A DNA stretch of 56,889 nucleotides from positions 1-56,889 of the IMG/VR virus record IMGVR_UViG_3300045049_000080, one strand, 5' to 3'. The first letter of the stretch is position 1. Every line of letters starts with the position of its first letter. The translations under genes were made by a program, and so were the position numbers. The notes below the pieces were generated by a model. That model was not told the DNA's origin. It was given only the letters and a program-made list of their open reading frames with translations, and ran no database searches. This DNA comes from a virus. Shown here piece by piece: positions 24,974 to 33,439 of this stretch.

Positions 24974-26514
24974 GCGGCATCCTCGATTCACTCGGCAGTT
25001 TGAACAGCGGCCAACTCCCGCCGAACGTCACTGCCTCTTCGGGCTCGCTGTCGAGCCAGCCCGATTGGTTCCAGCAGATGGAGCAGGGCCTCGCGGCCCG
25101 TGGCGCCCAGATCGCCGATCGCGGGTATCAGTACTACTCAGATCCTCGCCTTGCCAACTTCACGCCCGACCAGCTCAACGCTTTCCAGGGTGTGCGGAAC
25201 ATGCAGGGCTCGTGGCAGCCTAGCTATCAGGGTGCTTTGGGTGCCTACGGGCAGGCGTTGCCTTATGGAATGAACTCCCTGAACCGCGGGGCTGGCTACG
25301 GGGCCGGAGCGGTCGGTGCAGCGCAGGCCGGCGCTCAAGGCGCAATGGGTGCGGCTCAGCAGTACGCCCCCTGGATGACATCGGCCGCGGGGACATACGG
25401 CGGCGCAGCGATGGACGCGGCGAACAGCGGGGGCGCGGCGGCGCAGAGCGCGGCCAACCAAGCCGGTCAGCAGATGGGCAAGGCGGCCAACCAATACGGC
25501 CAAGGCGCCGTCTCCGCCACGCAAGGCCCATCCCAAAGCTGGACGGACAACTTCTCCAAGTACATGAGCCCGTACACCCAGAGCGTGGTGAACGAGATCG
25601 GCCGCCTGGGGAATCAAAACCTGTTCCAGAACGTGTTGCCCCAGGTGAATGACTCGTTCATCGCCAATGGTGGCTTTGGTTCTGATCGCAACGCCGAGAT
25701 GATCGGCCGCTCGATCCGTGACGCGCAAACGAACATCTCTGGCTTGCAGTCTCAGGCGCTGGAAAGCGGCTACGGCACCTCGGCTGGCATCTTTGGTCAG
25801 GACGCCAACCGTGCTCAGCAGCAACAGCAGATGCAGTCCAACGCCAACCTTGGCGCTGGGAACCTCGTCACTGGGGCATTGGGGCAAGCTGGGCAGTTGC
25901 GCACGAACGCGGCTCTCGGTGCGGGCCAGCTCGCGACCAACGCAGCACTCGGCGCGGGAAATATGTACGAGGGGGCCTTGGGCCAAGGCGCGAACCTGCT
26001 CACTGGAACCGCACTGCAAGGCGGCCAGCTCGCCTCAAACGCTGGGCTGCAAGCGGGGCAGATGGCGAACCAGGGTGCTCAGATCGGCGGCAATCTCGCC
26101 CTACAGACCGGGCAAGGCATGGGAGCGCTGTCGCAGCTCGGGCAGCAGCTTGGCTACAACGACCTCAACGCATTGAGCGGCATCGGTGCGCAGCAACAGG
26201 GCCTCCAACAGCACGCCTACGACACGGCGTATCAGGAGTTCCAAAACCAGCGCGACTACCCGATGCAGCAGGCCTCTTGGCTGTCCAACCTGCTGCGCAA
26301 CGCGCAAGTTCCGACAACTCAAATCGGATCAACCAATGCACCACTTCCTGGGGCGCAGTACGGGGCGACACCCGCCAACCAGATTGGCGGCGCATTGAGC
26401 ATGCTTGCGCCGTACTTCTCCGGCTCAGGCGGCTCCGGAGGTTCGTCCGGTGGCGCTCTCCCATATTGGGGTGGCGGCTCCAACGATTGGGAAAACTACA
26501 TTCCCGGAGGCTGA
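24970..26514 (+). CDS. Large repetitive virion protein (putative ejection protein)
   Basis: The 514-residue protein is Ala/Gly/Gln-rich. Residues about 291-375 form a tandem array of 10-12 residue repeats of the type LGAGQLATNAA. A segment around 225-250 (DSFIANGGFGSDRNAEMIGR) is the best conserved-looking part. The repeats could make a long amphipathic rod. It is one of four consecutive large virion genes, so it is probably ejected. No enzymatic motif. Confidence 0.6.
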   Translation: MSGILDSLGSLNSGQLPPNVTASSGSLSSQPDWFQQMEQGLAARGAQIADRGYQYYSDPRLANFTPDQLNAFQGVRNMQGSWQPSYQGALGAYGQALPYGMNSLNRGAGYGAGAVGAAQAGAQGAMGAAQQYAPWMTSAAGTYGGAAMDAANSGGAAAQSAANQAGQQMGKAANQYGQGAVSATQGPSQSWTDNFSKYMSPYTQSVVNEIGRLGNQNLFQNVLPQVNDSFIANGGFGSDRNAEMIGRSIRDAQTNISGLQSQALESGYGTSAGIFGQDANRAQQQQQMQSNANLGAGNLVTGALGQAGQLRTNAALGAGQLATNAALGAGNMYEGALGQGANLLTGTALQGGQLASNAGLQAGQMANQGAQIGGNLALQTGQGMGALSQLGQQLGYNDLNALSGIGAQQQGLQQHAYDTAYQEFQNQRDYPMQQASWLSNLLRNAQVPTTQIGSTNAPLPGAQYGATPANQIGGALSMLAPYFSGSGGSGGSSGGALPYWGGGSNDWENYIPGG

Positions 26515-26517
26515 TAG

Positions 26518-28503
26518 ATGCCGTTCGATTTCGACAACACCATCCAAGGCGCACTCGGTCTCCTAGCCAAGTCTGCGCAGCCCGCGCAGATGGACACCGA
26601 CACGTCCTATCTGACTCCTTCGGCCATTGAGATGGGGCCGGGATATTCGCGTCGTGCAGCACTGGCCGGATTGCTAGGCCCGACTCACAGCGGCTCTACG
26701 GCTGAAGGGATTGCTAACTCCATGGCCGGCGAGAACGCTGCCGACTTGGAGCAGGCAAAGCTGCGTGCGATGTACCTCCCGGCAATTGCGAATGCGGTGA
26801 CATCGCGTCAACAAGCCGCAGCACAAGCCAACCTCGTCAACGTCGAAGCAGCGCAGCACATGATCGGCGCAGCACAGGCGGCGCGGGCTGCCGACATCCA
26901 GCGCTGGGCGCTCGGCCAATTCGGCTATGACGGCGGTCAACCGGATCAGATCGTCCCTCAACTGTCACAGGGGGCGCTTTCTCAGGGAGCGGCTCAAGGC
27001 GATGTTGGCCCGACAAATACGAACGCCCAGCGGATGACTGGCGCCTTGTCGGCAATGGCTCCGCAGCGACCGTCTGGGATGATGTTCGGCGTCCCGAGTG
27101 ACGTGGCTCTGTCGGATCTCGCCTTCAACGGCGGGAAGAACATCGCCGGGTTTGCGAACGAACGAAGTAAGCCGACCCCGGATGTCATCAACGCTCAGTA
27201 CGCGATGGGGGGCGACGGCGCTGGAGCGCAAAACCTTGTTCTGGCGAAGCTGATGAAAGAAGGCATCGTCACGATGCGTAACGGCCTGCTTTACAACACG
27301 CTCACGGGCCAGTTCATGGGTGCGCCTGCTGCGATGATCCAGAAGAACGCGGAGGCGGTGAAGCGTGGCGAAACTCTGGGCGGCACGACGACGACCGTCA
27401 ATCCCGATGGCAGCGAAAGCACGGCCATCTTCGGCGACTTGTACACCCCGCCCGGCGGCAATCCCAATACTCCTGCTCCGATCCGGAACAACAACCCCGG
27501 CGCCCTGATGCCGGGCGGGAAGTTGGCGCAGTTCAAGACGCCTGAAGAGGGCTTGGCTGCCATGGATCAAAACCTGCAGAGCTATGGCAAGCAGGGCGTC
27601 AAGACGCTATCCGGCGTCATTGCCAAATGGGCGCCGCCGAACGAGAACGACACGCAAGCCTACATCGCCGACGTATCGAAGCGCCTCGGCGTCGATCCGA
27701 ACGCCACCGTTGACTTGAACAACCCGCTGCAGCGCCACGCGATCAGCACAGCGATCATGCTGCACGAGAACGGCCCGCAAGCCGTGTTTGGGCAACCGGC
27801 CGCACAAGCAACGCCGGCTCCGGTGGGTGTACAGACCAAAGCCGCCCCAGGCGTGACTTCAGCACGAGCGCAAGGCGACAAGTTCTACGAGCAGATTGCC
27901 AGCGAAGGGCAAAGCGTCGGCCAGGACCGAAACATCCTGGAAGAGATGGCGAAGCTGGCAAACGACCCGAATGCGAAGTTCGGCCCCGGCGCTGAGGGCG
28001 TTGCCGCGTTCAAGGCGAAGATCGCCAACATCCCGGGCCTGCCGGATTCGTGGAAGGCGGATGTCCAGCAGGCGCAGACCTATCAAGACGTGCTCAGGAA
28101 GCTTGCGAGCAATATGGCGATGGGCCGCTTGGGGCAGGGCAGCACTGGCACCGACACCCAGTTGGAAACCTTGCTTCACTCGTTCCCCAATGGCGAGATG
28201 ACTCCCGCCGCTATGAAGCAGGTTCTTCCGATGCTTCAGCGCCAAGTGGATGCGCGCGAGACCCGTCTCAACGCTGCGTCGAACTTCCTCAAGGCGCATG
28301 GCAACGACAGGCAGTACATGCAGGACTTCAACCAGGCGTGGAGCAAGTTCGGCGATCCGGTCGCGATCGAAGTCGGCCGCCAACTGGCGATTGCTCAGAG
28401 CCGTGGGGACAAGAACGCAGCGGCGACCCTCATCGCCAAGATCAAGGCTGATCCTGACCTCACGGCCAAGATCAAGGGCCTCAACTCTCTGGGGGCGTTT
28501 TAA
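26518..28503 (+). CDS. Ejection protein with transglycosylase-like RNNNPG domain
   Basis: The 661-residue protein has helical N- and C-terminal parts and a central domain at about 322-420 beginning RNNNPGAL, then AQFKTPEEGLAAMDQNLQSY, TLSGVIAKWAPPNEN and a final MLHENG. This RNNNPG domain is common in phage virion proteins that help cross the cell wall and is related to lytic-transglycosylase-like folds. It starts three bases after the preceding stop. The protein probably enters the periplasm during infection; enzymatic activity is not proven. Confidence 0.65.
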   Translation: MPFDFDNTIQGALGLLAKSAQPAQMDTDTSYLTPSAIEMGPGYSRRAALAGLLGPTHSGSTAEGIANSMAGENAADLEQAKLRAMYLPAIANAVTSRQQAAAQANLVNVEAAQHMIGAAQAARAADIQRWALGQFGYDGGQPDQIVPQLSQGALSQGAAQGDVGPTNTNAQRMTGALSAMAPQRPSGMMFGVPSDVALSDLAFNGGKNIAGFANERSKPTPDVINAQYAMGGDGAGAQNLVLAKLMKEGIVTMRNGLLYNTLTGQFMGAPAAMIQKNAEAVKRGETLGGTTTTVNPDGSESTAIFGDLYTPPGGNPNTPAPIRNNNPGALMPGGKLAQFKTPEEGLAAMDQNLQSYGKQGVKTLSGVIAKWAPPNENDTQAYIADVSKRLGVDPNATVDLNNPLQRHAISTAIMLHENGPQAVFGQPAAQATPAPVGVQTKAAPGVTSARAQGDKFYEQIASEGQSVGQDRNILEEMAKLANDPNAKFGPGAEGVAAFKAKIANIPGLPDSWKADVQQAQTYQDVLRKLASNMAMGRLGQGSTGTDTQLETLLHSFPNGEMTPAAMKQVLPMLQRQVDARETRLNAASNFLKAHGNDRQYMQDFNQAWSKFGDPVAIEVGRQLAIAQSRGDKNAAATLIAKIKADPDLTAKIKGLNSLGAF

Positions 28504-30617
28504 TGCCGCTCGATCTCTCCGGGCTGGACGACCAAGCGCCGGCTCCTGGCGGGCAGGCCACCCCGGTCCCCGGCAAGCTTGACCTGTCGCTGCTCGATGA
28601 TCCTTCGCTGACCGCTGCTCCGACGCCAGCGCCTGCGAAGACTGTTGCCGCGACTCCGCCGCTAACTGGAAAACAGGCATACAAGGCCATCCAGAACGCC
28701 GCCAGCGATGGCGTGCTAGCTTTCCAACGAGGGCTCAACGATCTCGGCGGCGCGTTTTCTCACCATGTGATGAACCTGCCGCACGGTGGTGCGCAGTTCA
28801 TTCAGAACACGGTGGACGCCGGCCTTCAGCGCCTGCCGGACAACCCCGTCAGCCGGTGGTGGCACAACGACACCACCAACGACAATGCTTGGCTCGCGAA
28901 GCGCGAGGCGGACTACCAGGCCAGGGTGGGCAATTCCATCCCGGCATACATTGGCGCGATTGCGGGTGAGCTTGGTCCGTTCATGATGTCGGGCGGCAGC
29001 TCCATGCTCGAATCTGCTGGCAAGCCAGCCACCGCCGCCGCCGAGTGGCTGTCCTCCAAAGTTGGCTCTCCCGCCCTCCAGACAGCGTTGAAGTACATGG
29101 GTTTGGCTGGGGCTGGTGGAACTCAGGGGGCTTTGGCGGCGCTGGCCGCTCCTGTGAACGATGCTTCTGATTACTGGAAAGCCAAGGCATCCCAAGTGAA
29201 GACGGGCGCTCTCGTTGGTGGCGCCGTCCCGCCTGCTCTGGCGGCCGCAGGCGCCGCTGCGCGGGGCGTGAAGAACGCCGCCATGCCGCTCGTGGCGCCG
29301 GAAAGCTATGTGGGCAAGCAAATCGCCAACATGCTTGGCGATGATGCACAGACGGTACTAGGTAACCTTCAGAGTTATAAAACGCTGGTGCCAGGCTCCA
29401 CCCCGTCAGCGGCCCAGGTCGGCGAAAACACGAAGCTGCTCCAGATCGAGAAGGCGAACCGCAATACCGTCCCCGGGGCCGAGGTGTTCGCAAATCGCGA
29501 ATCGGCGAACAATGCGGCGCGGTGGGGCGTCATCAACGATGCGGCGAAGGACGATAGCGTCTTGACACAAGCCGTAGCTGCGCGTGATGCGTGGAAGCAG
29601 CCGGTAATTGACAAGTTGCTCAATAACCCAGCGACAGCCAAGCCTGTTGAGATATCGCCCATCCTCAAGCAACTCGATGCGTTGGAAAGCGGCAGCCTTG
29701 GCACGGACCCGGTAGTCAAGAGCGCGGTTCGTGGGTTGCGGCAGGATCTTCAGGATGCCGCAGCGAAGACCGACCTCAACCGCTACACGTGGACGCCATC
29801 GCAACTCAAGTCCCTGAATCCTGACGCGCCGTATGTGGACCCCGCATTGCTAGACGGCTATCGGCAGAACGTCCGCAACTTCCTTTCCAAGTACGCCTCG
29901 AATGGGGCGGTCTCGTCGAAGCAGGAAGCTGCGTTCGAGCCGATCAAGAACCAGATCATCAACGCGATCGAAGGGGCCAATCCGGGCTACAAGGGCTACC
30001 TCAAAGGCTTCGCCCAGAAGTCACAGCCGATCAATACCATGGAGGCAGCGCAGCAGTTGCAGGAACTCCTTGGGGGCAAGGCGCAGAACGCGCAGGGCGA
30101 CCCGATGATTTCTGCGGCGGGGTATCAGTCGGCGCTCAATCGGGCGATGAAGGGCCAACCCTACGGGATCAATCCGCAAACACGGGGTGCGCTGGAGGCT
30201 ATCGCCGACGACCTACAGCGATCCACCCGTTCGAACTCGCTGCGCACCCCGGGCTCTGATACGGCCTACAACATTCAAGCCCAAGGGGCGCTCGGGAAGT
30301 TGCTATACGGCCCTTCGTTTAACGGATCATCTAAGGCAACAAGAGTGGCGGCCGGTGCAATAGGATCATTCATCCCTGGGGTGGGCTGGATGGGCGGCTA
30401 TCTTGGTTCGGGTGAACTAGGCGCTACTGTCGGCAAACACGTCAATCAAGCCGCCGCCAAACTTCTGAATGACCCACAAGCATTAGCGGCGGCCCTTCAA
30501 GGTCAGCTTACGCCACAGCAGGCCGCAGTGATACCCGAGATTGTGAAGCTCCTGCCGAATGTCGCTTCTTACGAGGCGGCTCGTGTCGCTCCACAGAGCA
30601 AGCCAGCGAATCCATAG
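28503..30617 (+). CDS. Large putative internal/ejection protein
   Basis: The 704-residue protein has a Pro/Ala-rich N-terminus, a hydrophobic region at about 150-265 (AIAGELGPFMMSGG, ALVGGAVPPALAAAGAAARG), a long helical middle and a Gly-rich hydrophobic C-terminal patch (GAIGSFIPGVGWMGGYLG). Membrane-active patches and position after three other large virion genes suggest a DNA-ejection conduit component. The start overlaps the previous stop by one base. It ends the late + strand region. Confidence 0.6.
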   Translation: MPLDLSGLDDQAPAPGGQATPVPGKLDLSLLDDPSLTAAPTPAPAKTVAATPPLTGKQAYKAIQNAASDGVLAFQRGLNDLGGAFSHHVMNLPHGGAQFIQNTVDAGLQRLPDNPVSRWWHNDTTNDNAWLAKREADYQARVGNSIPAYIGAIAGELGPFMMSGGSSMLESAGKPATAAAEWLSSKVGSPALQTALKYMGLAGAGGTQGALAALAAPVNDASDYWKAKASQVKTGALVGGAVPPALAAAGAAARGVKNAAMPLVAPESYVGKQIANMLGDDAQTVLGNLQSYKTLVPGSTPSAAQVGENTKLLQIEKANRNTVPGAEVFANRESANNAARWGVINDAAKDDSVLTQAVAARDAWKQPVIDKLLNNPATAKPVEISPILKQLDALESGSLGTDPVVKSAVRGLRQDLQDAAAKTDLNRYTWTPSQLKSLNPDAPYVDPALLDGYRQNVRNFLSKYASNGAVSSKQEAAFEPIKNQIINAIEGANPGYKGYLKGFAQKSQPINTMEAAQQLQELLGGKAQNAQGDPMISAAGYQSALNRAMKGQPYGINPQTRGALEAIADDLQRSTRSNSLRTPGSDTAYNIQAQGALGKLLYGPSFNGSSKATRVAAGAIGSFIPGVGWMGGYLGSGELGATVGKHVNQAAAKLLNDPQALAAALQGQLTPQQAAVIPEIVKLLPNVASYEAARVAPQSKPANP

Positions 30618-30707
30618 AGGCCACAGAAGAGGGCCGAGCAACCAATGCCAAATGCAGACCGCCACGATCCAGGCGGTCCACGGGTGTTGATGGATCCACT
30701 CTCCCAC
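30483..30707 (-). CDS. Possible Trp-rich membrane protein overlapping a convergent gene
   Basis: A GTG-started 74-residue frame on the minus strand reads HPWTAWIVAVCIWHWLLGPL and then WLALWSDTSR, an apparent membrane helix followed by an amphipathic tail. Only the first 30 codons lie in intergenic DNA; the rest is antisense to the last ejection gene. It is downstream of the leftward operon but beyond a hairpin. It may be a chance frame; the membrane-like sequence in the non-overlapping part is the argument for it. Confidence 0.35.
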   Translation of the reverse strand: MGEWIHQHPWTAWIVAVCIWHWLLGPLLWPLWIRWLALWSDTSRLVRSDIRQELHNLGYHCGLLWRKLTLKGRR

Positions 30708-30749
30708 TAAGGCACCAGAAGTTTGCGGCCTCAGTTATAGCAAACTCCA

Positions 30750-30790
30750 AGCCCGGAGCATCCCATAGCGGGGTGTTCCGGGCTCTTTTG
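30750..30790 (+). terminator. Strong terminator at the convergence of late and left operons
   Basis: A 15-bp stem-loop, arms AGCCCGGAGCATCCC and GGGGTGTTCCGGGCT with two G-T pairs and a 5-base loop, is followed by CTTTTG. It ends the rightward late transcript and could also hinder leftward transcription arriving from the SLOG gene side. Confidence 0.8.
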
Positions 30791-30835
30791 TCGTTTGTGG
30801 CTCTCATTCTGTACATTGCCCATAATGAGAGGCAC

Positions 30836-31300
30836 TTAGCCGAACGGCCGCCAGACCGGGATGCCTGCTGCTTCGCAGCGCTTCACGTTGTCAGCGGTCC
30901 CGCGTCCGCCTGGGAAGGCAATGCAGCCATGAGCGCCCGCGGCTACCATCCGGGCATTGCGCTCCGGGCCAGCCTTCGGCCCCAGCTCGCGCCAGTTCGC
31001 CTCGAACACCTCCACCCAGACACCGCGGGCCTTCGCCCATTCGCCGGCCAGTGTGTCTGCGCCTGGTGCGCCACCGTGTACGAGGAGTGTGATGGAGCGC
31101 TTGGCGTGTGCTCGGTCGAGCGCGGCGAAGACTCGGGCACGGTCTGCGTAGTCCCGGCAGCCGCAGACGATGATGACGTGGGCGCTTTCCTGCCGCCGCA
31201 GCCAGGCGACGTGCTGCTGGCGCAGGGTCTGGGCGTCGTTCACCGCGAGCGGCGGCTGGCCTTCAACCGGGCGGTAGCGGGAGTCGGAGGGGTTGCCCAT
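30836..31300 (-). CDS. SLOG (YspA/DUF2493-type) protein
   Basis: The 154-residue product contains the Rossmann-like SLOG pattern: VIIVCGCRDYADRARVFAAL, LLVHGGAPGADTLAGEWAKA, then PERNARMVAAGAHGCIAFPG and GTADNVKRCEAAG. Members bind nucleotide-like ligands; some work in NAD or ADP-ribose-linked defence, while others are of unknown function in phages. The chosen ATG has a poor ribosome binding site, so the true start could be further downstream. It is the most distal gene of the leftward operon. Confidence 0.7.
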   Translation of the reverse strand: MGNPSDSRYRPVEGQPPLAVNDAQTLRQQHVAWLRRQESAHVIIVCGCRDYADRARVFAALDRAHAKRSITLLVHGGAPGADTLAGEWAKARGVWVEVFEANWRELGPKAGPERNARMVAAGAHGCIAFPGGRGTADNVKRCEAAGIPVWRPFG

Positions 31301-31337
31301 CCGAAGTAAGGATAACCGCCGTTTATCCCTGGTGCGG

Positions 31338-31571
31338 CTACAGCGCCTTGAAGCGCTCTCGGATCGCATGCGCGCAGTCCAGCGGGCCGACCCTTTCCAT
31401 GGGCCTTCCGCCCGCCAGGAGTTCCCACAGGCGGCCGTTCTCACAAACCTTCGCCGCTTCTTCTGCTGCGTGCTGCATGGCGAGACGCACAAGCTGCTTC
31501 ACGCCGGGGTGGGCATAAATCGCGGCAGGCAGCCCGGCCTGCTCGCCAAGGCGCTTCTGTAGATCTTCCAT
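31338..31571 (-). CDS. Small phage protein, unknown function
   Basis: The 77-residue product starts at an ATG behind CAGGAGTAG; a GTG just before it is in frame but less well placed. Largely helical (GVKQLVRLAMQHAAEEAAKV). The leader AGGAGTAGGTGATG recurs before the next gene, a sign of shared descent or common regulation. No family known to me. Confidence 0.5.
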   Translation of the reverse strand: MEDLQKRLGEQAGLPAAIYAHPGVKQLVRLAMQHAAEEAAKVCENGRLWELLAGGRPMERVGPLDCAHAIRERFKAL

Positions 31572-31574
31572 CAC

Positions 31575-31790
31575 CTACTCCTGATTCGCCACGTAGGGCA
31601 GCTTGAATCTCCCGCAGCAGCACTCTGAGACGAGAGTCATGCCAGATACCTTGCGGGTTTTGTTGATGTGAGCAAGGCATTCCTCGCAAAAGTTCCCGTG
31701 GCACTGGCAGGGTGACTGCCACCCGCACTTGTTGCACCAATCTCCGACCGGAGAGCGCGCCTCAACAGCGCCGCAAACGTGGCATGTCAT
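31575..31790 (-). CDS. Cys-rich zinc-ribbon-like protein
   Basis: The 71-residue product contains CHVC, CNKC, CQCHGNFCEEC and CCC groups, enough to bind two or three zinc ions. It starts at an ATG behind AAGGAGTAG. Function unknown; small zinc proteins are common in phage early operons. Confidence 0.55.
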   Translation of the reverse strand: MTCHVCGAVEARSPVGDWCNKCGWQSPCQCHGNFCEECLAHINKTRKVSGMTLVSECCCGRFKLPYVANQE

Positions 31791-31793
31791 CAC

Positions 31794-32012
31794 CTACTCC
31801 TTCACTAGAGGAACGTCCTGCCATTCGGTCCACTCGGGCACTCCTGCTGGCAGCGGGCCGGCATACATTCCGGCTGGTAGGTTAACTTGCTGCGTCTTAA
31901 CCTTCTTGCGCATTTGCAGGATCAGCCGCTGACCGTTCACCGGCTCCTCAAACTGAGGGTCTTGCGGGCGCATAGCAGGCACCCACCGCAGTTCCACGTC
32001 TTCAACGATCAT
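31794..32012 (-). CDS. Small hypothetical protein
   Basis: The 72-residue product (MIVEDVELRWVPAMRPQDPQ start) follows AGGAGACGCG and overlaps the stop of the gene upstream by four bases. The C-terminal PAGVPEWTEWQDVPLVKE type ending resembles small early phage proteins. No function can be assigned. Confidence 0.5.
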   Translation of the reverse strand: MIVEDVELRWVPAMRPQDPQFEEPVNGQRLILQMRKKVKTQQVNLPAGMYAGPLPAGVPEWTEWQDVPLVKE

Positions 32013-32206
32013 CGCGTCTCCTGTTGGGCGTCGTGCTCCAATTTTTCCAGCAGTTGAGAGATCGAGGCCAACTCGGCGAGCCTCTTGTCAGCCCTTCGCG
32101 CCAGCTTCTCCGTGGCGCGCTGGAGCTTACATTGCTGATCCTCGATAGATGCCAGGCTGTCGCTCACGCTCTTCTTGCGTTGCTCAAGCATCGTCTTGAA
32201 GTCCAT
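32009..32206 (-). CDS. Small coiled-coil protein
   Basis: The 65-residue product starts MDFKTMLEQRKKSVSD behind GGAGTAGAGCG; a longer version would overlap the previous gene and lacks a binding site. It is almost entirely a charged coiled coil. Function unknown. Confidence 0.5.
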   Translation of the reverse strand: MDFKTMLEQRKKSVSDSLASIEDQQCKLQRATEKLARRADKRLAELASISQLLEKLEHDAQQETR

Positions 32207-32210
32207 CGCT

Positions 32211-32411
32211 CTACTCCTTAGGTGATTGTGGCTGCTGGGCGCTGAGCGCAGCACGCCCGGCATCGGTCAGTACGAACCGAACGACGCGGAGGTGGGCACC
32301 AGGGTGGGATGCCTCGACCATGCCGGAAGTCAGGTACAGAGACAGTGGCGATGGTGTCAGATCACGGCCGCTTCTGTCTTCTGTGATCGCGGTAGGCGTC
32401 AAGCCACTCAT
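32211..32411 (-). CDS. Small hypothetical protein
   Basis: The 66-residue product begins MSGLTPTAITEDRSGRD behind AGGAGAATAGCG and overlaps the end of the preceding gene by 50 bases, an unusually long overlap. The C-terminus (FVLTDAGRAAL) has the look of a winged-helix hairpin end. No family is assigned. Confidence 0.45.
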   Translation of the reverse strand: MSGLTPTAITEDRSGRDLTPSPLSLYLTSGMVEASHPGAHLRVVRFVLTDAGRAALSAQQPQSPKE

Positions 32412-32763
32412 CGCTATTCTCCTGGGGAGCCATAGCAGCGGCAGCACGGACAATCGCTCGCCTGGTGGCGGCGCAGGGGTCGAAGCCTAGCGCCTCTCTG
32501 ACGAAGACGCCGCACGGGTGACTGGCCCAAATCCAGACCTTCTGTGGCACCGTCTCAATGTTCAGCGCCACAGCCATGCGGAATGCGTGCTCGTCGTATT
32601 CAAGCGGATTCCAGATTGTTCGATCGCCAGCCCGACGGCAAGGCCCGGAACGGCTGGGGTCCGGCATCACCATAAAGCCACCCTCTTCGTCCCAGGTCGC
32701 GGGAATGTCCGCCGCTTTCGCCGCCAACTCCAGTAGCTCTCGGTCTGGCTTGGTATCGCTCAT
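32362..32763 (-). CDS. Early phage protein with DRELLELAAKAA motif (paralogue A)
   Basis: The 133-residue product starts MSDTKPDRELLELAAKAADI and continues with WNPLEYDEHAFRMAVALNI. The same block, DRELLELAAKAA followed by WEPLSNDGDALRLAVKL, is found in the protein encoded at 35392-35703, so the two are paralogues. This is a common small-protein family in betaproteobacterial phage early operons, of unknown function. Confidence 0.6.
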   Translation of the reverse strand: MSDTKPDRELLELAAKAADIPATWDEEGGFMVMPDPSRSGPCRRAGDRTIWNPLEYDEHAFRMAVALNIETVPQKVWIWASHPCGVFVREALGFDPCAATRRAIVRAAAAMAPQENSDEWLDAYRDHRRQKRP

Positions 32764-32766
32764 AGA

Positions 32767-33000
32767 CTAGTTCCCCGGGAATACAACGTACTCAATGGCC
32801 GGCTTATCCGACCGTGCGGAGTGCACCCAACCGTCAGGCCTCGCCGGCTGTAGCTTGTCGATAAAAATGTCGTGTAGTTCCAGCAGGCACGTTTCGCTGT
32901 GAAGCTGGTACGCGACCGGCAGGTCTTGCGGAAGCGTGCTCAGGTGGGCAATCAGTTCCGCCACTGTGACGGGCTTTACTGCGAGATTGGTATCGCTCAT
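32767..33000 (-). CDS. Small conserved early protein
   Basis: The 77-residue product begins MSDTNLAVKPVTVAELIAHL, then STLPQDLPVAYQLHSE, a pattern I recognise from phage early genes (a LxxLPxDLPV block). The ATG is inside ATGAGCGATACC, a start context shared with several neighbours. Function unknown. Confidence 0.55.
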   Translation of the reverse strand: MSDTNLAVKPVTVAELIAHLSTLPQDLPVAYQLHSETCLLELHDIFIDKLQPARPDGWVHSARSDKPAIEYVVFPGN

Positions 33001-33005
33001 AGGGG

Positions 33006-33206
33006 TCAGCCTCCGTACTTCTTCGGCAGCTTGCCGGTCTTGGTCAGAAAGCCATTCCGCGTAAGCCACGCTCTCGCGGCGGCTGGATCTTTCAGTTCCG
33101 CTTCAAGCGCGTCAAGGCAAGGCTGCGCCTCTGGATCAGAAAGCCGCCATGGCCGCCCACGCGCGTTGAGCGGCTGGGTTAGCCATGGCCGAAGGGGATC
33201 GCTCAT
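33006..33206 (-). CDS. Small hypothetical protein
   Basis: The 66-residue product starts MSDPLRPWLTQPLNARG, with a basic C-terminus GFLTKTGKLPKKYGG. It is the first gene after the integrase in the leftward direction, separated from it by about 230 bases. No family is recognised. Confidence 0.5.
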   Translation of the reverse strand: MSDPLRPWLTQPLNARGRPWRLSDPEAQPCLDALEAELKDPAAARAWLTRNGFLTKTGKLPKKYGG

Positions 33207-33439
33207 AGGGGGATGCTCCACGTAAGGTATGCAGCGTTTGAACGTCTTACCACCTGTTCAAATGGCGACGCTAAGTGTTTGATTTTCCGTGCTCCATGAG
33301 GGGCGTCGGCGGACCCTCGGAAGGCTGTTGAAACAAGCTCGTAAGGTGTTGATTTGCAAGGCGATTCGGCTGTGAAGATCCGGGTTCTGCTAGTTTGCAT
33401 GGGCAATACACCTCGCGCCTCGTAGCGTTCCCACTTTAC
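33207..33439. other. Non-coding gap beside integrase (candidate attP region)
   Basis: No convincing gene lies here. The gap holds an inverted repeat TTTGAAC/GTTCAAA (33237-33243 and 33256-33262, 12-base spacer) and a direct repeat CGTAAGGT (33221-33228 and 33340-33347). Lambda-type attachment sites usually lie next to int and contain core and arm repeats. There is no visible tRNA 3' end. The role is inferred from position. Confidence 0.35.

Noticed and set aside
33237-33262. tRNA 3' end as attachment core
   Set aside because: The GTTCAAAT segment resembles a T-loop, but there is no matching T-stem and no acceptor stem following it.
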